Positions 58,701-64,000 of a DNA stretch of 64,000 bases are shown one piece after another (the first letter of the stretch is position 1; the number at the start of each line of letters is the position of its first letter). A program made the position numbers and the translations under genes. This DNA is from Rallus limicola (taxonomy: Eukaryota > Chordata > Aves > Gruiformes > Rallidae). Where the stretch lies: the NCBI GenBank assembly GCA_022605955.1, contig JAKCOZ010000002.1, forward strand, positions 64,708,783 through 64,772,782. The letters run 5' to 3'. The notes beneath the pieces are model-generated. The model was not told the origin of the DNA. It was given only the letters and a program-made list of their open reading frames with translations, and did no database searches.

Positions 58701-61423
58701 GGTTATCTTTTAAGCTCATTCAATTGCATTATTCCTCTTCAATTTTAAAGTAATGGGGGAGGGAGAAAATGGTGATGTGCTGTAGTTTTATACATGAGGA
58801 AGAATTAGCTATTTAATAATTACTGTCTGTTAGTTATAACCTCTTTGTTCTAAACATACTGCAGTTGTATCTCCTGAACTATGGCTGAGATACTAGGTGG
58901 CAAACTGCTTCTGGCCAACTTGGTGTAAGACCTCTAAGGAAAGCTCATGACAATGCTGCAATACCTGCTTTGGTGCTCCTGGTGCCAGTGGTACTTTGGA
59001 GGAAGGAATATAGCATCCCATCGTCCTTAACAACATTCCTTCTGTCCGTTATGCTAAGGGTTTCCTAGTCATCTATCTTTGAGTTTCTTCATACCATGGA
59101 GGAACTATATTTGCAGCAGCATTCAGAATAATCCTTTCGGATTTTCAGATGAGTTGGTAATGGGGTACCCAAGGTAAGCAGTGTAGCAGAATACCAAGCA
59201 TGTATGAAAAGAGGGAAAGAATACACAGGGGCATCCTGCCCTGCCTTGCTGTGAGCAAAGGACACCCCAAAAACTTAGAGAAAATGAAATACCATAACCT
59301 TATTTGGAAAATAAAGAAGGAAATTTGTTAAAGATGGAGGAAGGTTTTGTATTGAGTGCAGGTGTAATGGTAAGGCAGCTGTTTTCATTGAATACATGCT
59401 ACATGCTGTGTTTTTGAGATGTAAGAACACATGATATTCTGAAAGGAAATGGCAAAAGCTGAAAAGTACTTGGGTGTTTTTTGTTTTTTCTTCACATGTC
59501 AGGACCCACTGTAGTGTTACTCCTTTCTTTTCTTTCCCTCATTTTAACCTCTTGTATTTTATTTCTTCCTAGGAAATTCAACAAGTGAAAACCCTTGAAG
59601 AATTAGAAGCCTTCATGCTTAAGCATGGTGAGAATATCATTGACACGCTGGGAGCTGAAGTAGACAGACTTGAGAAGGACCTAAAGGTAAAATGCTAAAG
59701 GGAATGCTTATTCTGTGATTATATTCTGAACAATATCACTGCACCTACTTTTGGAATTTTGTTTGTAAATATGGGAGAGGCAAGAGGTTGATAATCTTAA
59801 TGCAAATTTTCTTGCTTACAGTATCATTAACTAAGATCCAACCAGCAGTAAACCCTTACTTTACCATTGATCTGTTGTTAATGTATTTTATTCAGTCTTA
59901 CACCTCTGTAGAATGATATTTTTGTGAAATGAGACCCAGTTGTGTCTTTGTTACTGCATTTTCAGAATGTCAGGCTATTTACAGACTATTGAATTATGTT
60001 TGGGTTATAAAGAAGCAAATTTCATACTCTCTGTTTTAAAAAAATTTTGTTAAAATCTGATTTTTAGCATTGTGAAATTATAGTGTGGCTGTTAACGTTA
60101 CCCTTTTTTGGCATGAATGCAGAACAATAAGTATACAGACAGCCAGACAAGTAGTCCTGTTGTGACTTCTCTGCTCAAGAGCATGTCTGTCCTTGTTTAT
60201 TATAATTGATAAATTTTCTACCTTTAGTTTCTTTCCCTACAGTGGTGCTGTTTTAAAATCAAAATACTATTTTTGAGTTTAATTGCACCAGCAAACATAG
60301 ATCCTCGTAGTTTTTGAGGAGTAGGATCTTGAGTAATTATTTTATAAATGTGAGTGCTGTTTTTTTTGTATAGGCAAGGATTTCAATGATAGTGTTGCTC
60401 TTGAATATGCTTTGCCTGGTGTGCTAGTCAGATTTACATGCTGGATGACTTTGAAGTCAGTGACTTTCAGTAAACCTCTCATGGATTATACAGCCCATAT
60501 AATGATGATATTTTTACAATACCAAAAATTCATATTTCTTAATAGAAACAGTATTTTGAATCTTTTTATAAACAGCTTCACTGGCATAGAGCAAATTATT
60601 TCAGCAATCTTATCCATTATTCAAGAAAGTATCTGTTAAAACTTTCTTAAACTAAGGCAGTTGGGCTTGTTCAGTCTGGAGAAGAGAAGGCTTCAGGGAG
60701 ACCTTATTTTGCAGCCTTCCAGTACCTAAAGGGGCCTACAGGGAACCTGGAGAGGGACTGTTTACAGCGGCACGTAGTGATAGGACAAGGGGCAATGGGT
60801 TTGCAATGAAGGAGGTTAGATTTAGATTGAATATTAGGAAGAAATTCTTTACTGTGAGGGCAGTGGGTCCCTGGCACGGGTTGCTCAGAGAAGCTGTGGC
60901 TGCCCCCTCCCTGGCAGTGTTCAAGGCCAGGTTGGATGGGGCTTTGGGCAACATGGGCTAGTGGATGGTGTCTCTGCCCATGGCAGGGGGTTGGAACTTG
61001 GTGGTCTTTGAGGTCCTTTCCAGACCATTGGTAGGCTTCTATGTTTGTTTGGCATTTTATATAAAAACTAACTGCCTTTTTGAAATCAAGAGAGCTGCTT
61101 CATACTTTATGAAGCCCAAGAACCGATTTATCTGTGAGGTTGAAAAGTGTTTGTCAAATAAAAAGATGGCTTAGCCTTCAGAAATTGCTTATAATTTGGG
61201 CAGTGTTTGCTGAAGCGACTCCTCATTTTGAAATAGTCCCTATGTTACCAGAAAAGGGTATTATTTAAAAAAAAACTGGTTGTAAATATCATACTAGAAA
61301 TACATGACTTGTATCTGTGTGCAAAAATGTGTTTGAATATTTTGAATGAAAATGTATTTTTAACAAATTTTATTTCAGCAACGAAATCCTGATGTTCGTC
61401 ACGTGGATTTGGAGATACTATAG
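28195..61423 (+). CDS. SLC30A9: SLC30A9 (ZnT9), mitochondrial zinc transporter / coactivator (18 coding exons)
   Basis: Cation diffusion facilitator protein; vertebrate ZnT9 exports zinc from mitochondria and was also reported as a nuclear-receptor coactivator (GAC63/HUEL). Coding exons: 28195-28291, 30198-30374, 33786-33848, 36533-36632, 37226-37318, 37695-37777, 38700-38758, 39473-39540, 43790-43892, 46393-46448, 47725-47860, 48265-48304, 48799-48870, 49329-49436, 51452-51617, 57051-57180, 59573-59686, 61379-61423. Total 1710 nt, 569 residues plus TAG; human has 568. All junctions are GT-AG and in phase. Order: Arg-rich N-terminus lacking acidic residues (1-32, likely mitochondrial presequence), low-complexity linker (33-112), XPA-like charged module (113-224), six hydrophobic segments (about 238-445) with HxxxD at H273/D277 and LLED at 395-398, LxxLL at 463-467, then a soluble C-terminal domain (470-569). 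Two adjacent ATGs (28195 and 28198) are possible starts. Confidence 0.97.
28292..30197 (+). other. SLC30A9: SLC30A9 intron 1
   Basis: The first 500 bases are CpG-island DNA; the rest is AT-rich with no recognised repeat or RNA gene. It ends CCCCCTATTAG. Confidence 0.8.
30198..30374 (+). CDS. SLC30A9: SLC30A9 coding exon 2
   Basis: Residues 33-92, a poorly conserved Ser/Thr/Gln-rich linker that includes [19 protein letters not shown]. The VYxTN-like core matches the family. Phase 1 in and out; donor GTAGTA is weak at +3 to +5. Confidence 0.93.
30375..33785 (+). other. SLC30A9: SLC30A9 intron 2
   Basis: 3.4 kb of AT-rich intron with several short T runs. A TGAGGTAGT string at 32340 resembles the let-7 seed by chance. 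No gene or repeat family was recognised. Confidence 0.7.
33786..33848 (+). CDS. SLC30A9: SLC30A9 coding exon 3
   Basis: Residues 92-113, a short linker exon ending KEPIQVK, matching the KQEPLQVRV region of the family. Flanked by TTACAG and GTAAAG. Confidence 0.92.
33849..36532 (+). other. SLC30A9: SLC30A9 intron 3
   Basis: 2.7 kb. It contains a strongly strand-asymmetric G/T tract at about 35307-35394 (runs of GGG and TTTT with almost no A or C). Open frames at 34380-34748 (+) and 35543-35986 (-) have no recognised domain. Confidence 0.7.
35307..35394 (+). repeat. G/T-only low-complexity tract
   Basis: Alternating runs of G (up to 4) and T (up to 12), with only a single C. It is transcribed as G/U-rich RNA within SLC30A9 intron 3. 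Confidence 0.85.
36533..36632 (+). CDS. SLC30A9: SLC30A9 coding exon 4
   Basis: Residues 113-146: [17 protein letters not shown] then [14 protein letters not shown], the start of the conserved charged module before the membrane domain. Phase 1 in, phase 2 out before GTATGT. Confidence 0.96.
37226..37318 (+). CDS. SLC30A9: SLC30A9 coding exon 5
   Basis: Residues 146-177: [19 protein letters not shown] then [21 protein letters not shown] aligns with the YLKLQIVKR stretch of the XPA repair protein. Exit AA|G before GTAAGA. Confidence 0.96.
37695..37777 (+). CDS. SLC30A9: SLC30A9 coding exon 6
   Basis: Residues 177-205: [20 protein letters not shown] followed by AEIKYRE. SLEVWGSxEAL is shared with XPA. 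Highly basic, probably helical. Confidence 0.96.
38700..38758 (+). CDS. SLC30A9: SLC30A9 coding exon 7
   Basis: Residues 205-224: [19 protein letters not shown], end of the charged module. Phase 1 in, phase 0 out before GTAAGA. Confidence 0.95.
39473..39540 (+). CDS. SLC30A9: SLC30A9 coding exon 8
   Basis: Residues 225-247: [20 protein letters not shown], where the [10 protein letters not shown] motif leads into transmembrane segment 1. Exit AT|A before GTAAGT. Confidence 0.96.
39541..43789 (+). other. SLC30A9: SLC30A9 intron 8
   Basis: 4.2 kb of AT-rich intron. It holds an A-run near 39550-39563, a short TTTAAACT-type iteration at about 39922-39950 and a T20 run at 41297-41316. No gene or recognised repeat family. 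Confidence 0.7.
41297..41316. repeat. T20 homopolymer
   Basis: Uninterrupted run of 20 T in intron 8; no target-site duplication or retroposed body was noticed beside it. Confidence 0.9.
43790..43892 (+). CDS. SLC30A9: SLC30A9 coding exon 9
   Basis: Residues 247-281: [20 protein letters not shown] then [13 protein letters not shown]. It covers the end of TM1 and TM2 with the zinc-site pattern H273xxxD277. Phase 2 in, phase 0 out before GTGAGT. Confidence 0.97.
43893..46392 (+). other. SLC30A9: SLC30A9 intron 9
   Basis: 2.5 kb, AT-rich, with a short (TA)n(CA)n microsatellite at about 46133-46150. No gene was recognised. Confidence 0.7.
46393..46448 (+). CDS. SLC30A9: SLC30A9 coding exon 10
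   Basis: Residues 282-300: [19 protein letters not shown], the loop after TM2 with the family's TPDPSHPYG motif split over the junction. Confidence 0.96.
46449..47724 (+). other. SLC30A9: SLC30A9 intron 10
   Basis: 1.3 kb, AT-rich, with T-rich stretches; nothing recognised. It ends TCATCTAG. Confidence 0.75.
47725..47860 (+). CDS. SLC30A9: SLC30A9 coding exon 11
   Basis: Residues 300-345: [19 protein letters not shown] then [11 protein letters not shown] (TM3) and the luminal-type loop [12 protein letters not shown]. Phase 2 in, phase 0 out before GTAAGT. Confidence 0.97.
48265..48304 (+). CDS. SLC30A9: SLC30A9 coding exon 12 (40 nt)
   Basis: Residues 346-359: [13 protein letters not shown], within TM4. 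The smallest internal exon. The Ala at 351 aligns with human Ala350, whose deletion causes Birk-Landau-Perez syndrome. Confidence 0.95.
48478..48518. repeat. Perfect 18-bp inverted repeat, 5-nt loop
   Basis: Left arm 48478-48495 and right arm 48501-48518 are exact reverse complements around a TTTTT loop; the right arm reads GGTATTAAACTATCTAAA. It lies in SLC30A9 intron 12, 16 bp before a CR1 tail. Confidence 0.93.
48534..48619 (+). mobile_element. CR1 LINE 3' tail fragment
   Basis: Reads CTGCTCTGGCAGG, TTGGACT, GGATGATCTTTTGAGGTCCC, TTGCAACCCCTAAC and ATGATTCTGTG, the standard CR1 3' terminus in plus orientation. Only about the last 85 bases are present, and they carry a short internal duplication. 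Confidence 0.88.
48799..48870 (+). CDS. SLC30A9: SLC30A9 coding exon 13
   Basis: Residues 359-383: [20 protein letters not shown] then YQY; end of TM4 and the basic cytosolic-type loop before TM5. Confidence 0.96.
49329..49436 (+). CDS. SLC30A9: SLC30A9 coding exon 14
   Basis: Residues 383-419: [19 protein letters not shown] then [16 protein letters not shown] (TM5). E397-D398 stand where other zinc transporters have the second HxxxD. Phase 1 in and out. Confidence 0.96.
49685..50660 (+). mobile_element. CR1 LINE, 5'-truncated, about 1 kb, in SLC30A9 intron 14
   Basis: Carries the C-terminal third of CR1 ORF2 and the complete 3' end. Recognisable pieces are [19 protein letters not shown] (about 49769-49825), [19 protein letters not shown], then after a frameshift near 50035 [36 protein letters not shown] and [18 protein letters not shown], and after another shift [20 protein letters not shown]. 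The DNA ends GATGATCTTTCAAGGTCCC and a GTCTGTGATTC tail. The motif normally reading FADD reads FAGN, and a stop lies in the PLGV/PQGS region, so the reverse transcriptase is dead. It lies in the same orientation as the host gene. Confidence 0.93.
51452..51617 (+). CDS. SLC30A9: SLC30A9 coding exon 15
   Basis: Residues 419-474: [20 protein letters not shown] then [20 protein letters not shown] (TM6 and following loop) and [15 protein letters not shown] at 463-467 is the LxxLL nuclear-receptor box reported for the mammalian protein. Exit AG|A before GTGAGC. Confidence 0.97.
51618..57050 (+). other. SLC30A9: SLC30A9 intron 15
   Basis: The largest intron (5.4 kb), AT-rich and T-rich on the sense strand. 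Noted: a T run at about 52611-52626, T/G tract near 54000-54030, and (GT)7 at about 56241-56254. No coding exon, RNA gene or recognised transposon; decayed repeats cannot be excluded. Confidence 0.7.
57051..57180 (+). CDS. SLC30A9: SLC30A9 coding exon 16
   Basis: Residues 474-517: [20 protein letters not shown] then [20 protein letters not shown]. This is the start of the cytosol/matrix-facing C-terminal domain. Phase 0 exit before GTATGT. Confidence 0.97.
57181..59572 (+). other. SLC30A9: SLC30A9 intron 16
   Basis: 2.4 kb with a T-rich stretch at about 57416-57427; nothing recognised. It ends TTTCTTCCTAG. Confidence 0.7.
59573..59686 (+). CDS. SLC30A9: SLC30A9 coding exon 17
   Basis: Residues 518-555: [20 protein letters not shown] then [18 protein letters not shown], helical and charged C-terminal domain. 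Phase 0 on both sides. Confidence 0.97.
59687..61378 (+). other. SLC30A9: SLC30A9 intron 17
   Basis: 1.7 kb, AT-rich, holding one CR1 fragment (60650-61043). The frame at 60412-60639 has no recognised content. Confidence 0.75.
60650..61043 (+). mobile_element. CR1 LINE 3' end in SLC30A9 intron 17
   Basis: Reads TTCAGTCTGGAGAAGAGAAG, CAGGGAGACCTTATTTTGCA, GTACCTAAAGGGGCCTACAG, AGGAAGAAATTCTTTACTGT, TTCAAGGCCAGGTTGGATGG and GCAGGGGGTTGGAAC, the common bird CR1 3' end in plus orientation, ending near TTCTATG. About 390 bp, 5'-truncated, with modest divergence. Confidence 0.92.
61379..61423 (+). CDS. SLC30A9: SLC30A9 coding exon 18 and stop
   Basis: Residues 556-569: [14 protein letters not shown], then TAG at 61421-61423. 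RHVDLEIL is the expected family C-terminus. Confidence 0.96.
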   Translation, partial: QRNPDVRHVDLEIL

Positions 61424-62146
61424 ACTTGGCAGAAGTCTTCAGGTTGCTACTATTTTGGAAAGAAGTCATGTAAAGGGCTGAAAAGCTTCTGAAATTACAG
61501 TGACCTCGGCACCATGCATCGTTTACTTTTGCTGTAGGCTTCCTGGACTCTTAGCACTGCTTCTGTTTCTGGAGGAGTGCTAGACTCAGACAAAAAATTC
61601 CATGGTAAAATCAATTTCAAAAAGCTTAAATTCCACAGGAGAGTCTGTCAGAGTATACTTACTGCAATTCAGAACTTAACACTTGATGTGTAGTTTAGGC
61701 AACTATAGCTGCCTGGAAACATACAACAGAGTTTTTCCGTTTGTGTCCCTCTGCAGTCAGTTTGCACTTCTTTAGTTTCTTTCAAGATATCATTAAAGGT
61801 TCTTGGGAGATATTAAGATTAGCTAGGAAGAGTTTGTTCCAGTGGAACCTGCCAACCTTAAACTAATTGTACTATTTCAACTGTGTAATTGTTTCACAGT
61901 TTTTCTTTTCTATAAGATAAATCCTTTCAAACAGGCACTTACCTTCTCTCAAGTACCATGACCTGGAAACCTGCTTTTTGGCACCATAGTTTACCAACTG
62001 CACTTCAGAAAAAGGAAGTTTTTCTCCTCAGTGGAGTTAGCTGTAGGTGGTTAGCCAGAGTATGTTAAGTTACTGTGAACAAATTACTGTGTAGCGATTT
62101 CAGTGAACTTTCTCTCTTGTGTTTTGTTTGTTCCCACCCCCTCCTT

Positions 62147-62161
62147 CCCCCCCCCCCCCCC
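62147..62161. repeat. C15 homopolymer in pyrimidine-rich tract
   Basis: Fifteen C within a C/T-rich stretch from about 62131 to 62166, on the sense strand of the presumed 3' UTR. Confidence 0.93.
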
Positions 62162-62474
62162 TCCCTTGGATACTTGTTCTCTTATTTGTATATATCTTCA
62201 GGTGTAATCTGGGAGATATTTATGGTAGTGCCTATTAAAAGTTACCTGGCATTTTTTTGCTTTTTATACTTTTAATAGGCTGTATTGCCAGATGAGTCCT
62301 TGCTAGAAGGTGTAAGAGATGTAGTTGGAAGTTACAGTAGTAAAAAAATGTATTGCAACTATTTATGATTAAACAAATGAATACATTGTATTTTTAATTT
62401 ATTGACCTTTAGACATTACCTGTTACCTGAATTCTAAACCACTTGCTTTGTGGGGTGTTCTTGTTTTGCTTTGC

Positions 62475-62500
62475 TTTTTTTTTTTTTTTTAAAAAAAAAA
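62475..62500. repeat. T16-A10 low-complexity block
   Basis: Sixteen T directly followed by ten A. Self-complementary, and the A run could prime oligo-dT artefactually. Confidence 0.93.
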
Positions 62501-63502
62501 GAATTGACCATGCTTGTTTGGTAAAGTAAAATAATTCTATCAATGGTCCTCAAAAATCTTGAGATAAATGCTTAGAGCTTACAGCTTTGAAATGAGCAGT
62601 TCTAGCATTGTATATAATCAGTCTCAATTGCAGTTCTCTTCTGCAGTAGGCACCCAAGTTCTACCAGGTTCTTTGAGAGCCAGCCTTTATTAATAAGGCT
62701 ATGAGTGTTGATCATGCAAGTTGAAATGTAAGTGAAATAACTACATATAAGTAATTCTATTGAAGATCCTTTATGCACTTTAACACATTTCAGTAAAATG
62801 AGAATTGTACATGAGTGAGAGTTGGTATCGAGACCCTCCTGTGACTTAGTTGCTCAGTAATGACTGACTTGCTGAAAGAAGAAATGGTGATATGAAACAC
62901 AAGTCTTCAAAAATCAATTTAAGGTTAAATTATAAGCATTGCAGCAAATAATAATTTTGGAGACCAACATGCCCAGATTTTACTAGAAGCTTCTTAGAAT
63001 TTTATTTCTTCTTCATATGAAGTGTCACTTAGCAGTAAATTAGGGGAATTTAAAATAGCATGCCTTTTGACAACTGCAAAGCACTTTGCATGCAGGTCAT
63101 GTTAAGTAGAAAAACATTCCAGAGTTTAGTTACAGATGGGACTTGGCATACAGTAATTGTGGGTGAAGGGGTCTTCCCAGTACCCTTGTCCATGGTACAT
63201 AATCCCTGGTGGCTTCTTTATAGCATATTAGTTTCTTATGGCTAATGCAAAAGAAGGCTTACTTTCTCTGGTTTTCTCTTACTGCAGAACTAGTTACTAT
63301 ATTTAAGCCTGATGATTTGAAATGCAGTTTGAAGCTAACACATTATAAATCATTGGCCTTTCTCTTCACCCTTCCATGTAAACTTCATCTCATCTCAGAT
63401 TGCACTTTGCTGATATTAGTTGTATTCACAAAGAGCTCTGGAATCTGATGCTGCATATCCTCTTTCCTTCTTCCTAGAATATTTATATGGATTTTGAATT
63501 TG

Positions 63503-63508
63503 AATAAA
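63503..63508 (+). terminator. SLC30A9: Candidate SLC30A9 poly(A) signal
   Basis: Canonical AATAAA 2.08 kb after the stop codon. No clear GT-rich downstream element, so this is tentative; an ATTAAA at 62368 is the main alternative. Confidence 0.3.
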
Positions 63509-63530
63509 CACTTTGAGAAATGCACTATTC

Positions 63531-64000
63531 TGGAAATCTTAAAAATCTGAAGAAAGTAAAACTGGGAAAACATTCTAACTGGGGAGGTTAGTGCAAACAG
63601 CCAGTGTGATAGAAAAGGTTTGTAAGATGGAGTTACTGAAGAGTGAGGGCTGCTAGTGTGCACTTTGCAGGGCAGAGATTTCACTAAGAGGTTAGGAAAT
63701 GTTACTGAAGTGTTCCCATATTTTGTTTTAAGAGGAGGTGTGAGTTTATATTCTTAGAGAGCATCTACTTCAGAAGCCTATAAAAATGTGTCTTTATTCA
63801 TCAGAGATGTAGTTTGTATGAATTAAGATAATAATTTCCTTTATCCGAGTCAGAGGCATACCTGTCCACACACACTTTGTTTGTATTCCAAGATACAACT
63901 CAGATCCTTATCTCCCAGTTACCTTATGGGTTATAGCATCACATGTTAAATGTAAGAAGCCAGAACTTGGGTATTTAAAAGTTGCATAGTTTGAGGACCC
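63531..64000. other. Downstream flank of SLC30A9, no feature recognised
   Basis: AT-rich sequence to the window end. The minus-strand frame at 63385-63684 has no recognised domain. Confidence 0.5.

Larger units (their letters stand above)
61424..63530 (+). other. SLC30A9: Probable SLC30A9 3' UTR
   Basis: No coding features follow the stop. It contains a pyrimidine-rich tract with C15 (62147-62161), a 13-bp perfect inverted repeat (62230-62242 with 62268-62280), a T16-A10 block (62475-62500), ATTAAA at 62368-62373 and AATAAA at 63503-63508. The last is taken as the likely distal poly(A) signal; the end is inferred, not proven. Confidence 0.5.

Noticed and set aside
1..64000. CRISPR arrays, bacterial operons, phage or plasmid modules
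   Set aside because: The window is spliced vertebrate DNA; no regularly spaced repeats with unique spacers or prokaryotic gene arrangement exist.

Overview
The window is a stretch of vertebrate nuclear genome, almost certainly from a bird. The evidence is two spliced genes with long introns and GT-AG junctions, CpG-island promoters, and dispersed CR1 LINE 3' ends, which are the dominant repeat of bird genomes. A partial LTR at the left edge resembles those of avian endogenous retroviruses. The species cannot be fixed from this sequence.

Layout. Positions 1-273 are the 3' part of an LTR. About 274-11500 is gene-poor intergenic DNA with small local duplications and decayed CR1 on the minus strand. 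A CpG island at about 11500-12370 is the promoter of TMEM33 (+ strand, 7 coding exons, 12001-19411, 251 residues). Its 3' UTR is probably several kilobases long and its end is uncertain. About 24.1-27.7 kb is intergenic. A second CpG island (about 27720-28790) starts SLC30A9 (+ strand, 18 coding exons, 28195-61423, 569 residues), whose 3' UTR probably runs to an AATAAA at 63503. All 25 coding exons were placed by hand. Both reading frames stay open across every junction and end in TAG, and total lengths match the human proteins to within a few residues.

Function. TMEM33 is an ER/nuclear-envelope membrane protein linked to reticulon-type ER shaping and the unfolded protein response. SLC30A9 (ZnT9) is a cation-diffusion-facilitator family protein that moves zinc out of mitochondria and was also described as a nuclear-receptor coactivator. 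The same order and orientation (TMEM33 then SLC30A9) is found on human 4p13, so this is a conserved syntenic block and not an operon-like functional unit. Each gene has its own CpG-island promoter.

No previously undescribed system was found. The best items for a second look are: the XPA-like segment in the N-terminal half of SLC30A9; its unlike zinc-site motifs in TM2 and TM5; a cluster of TGACGT sites before TMEM33; an 18-bp perfect hairpin in SLC30A9 intron 12; recent-looking tandem duplications upstream; and several decayed CR1 copies.
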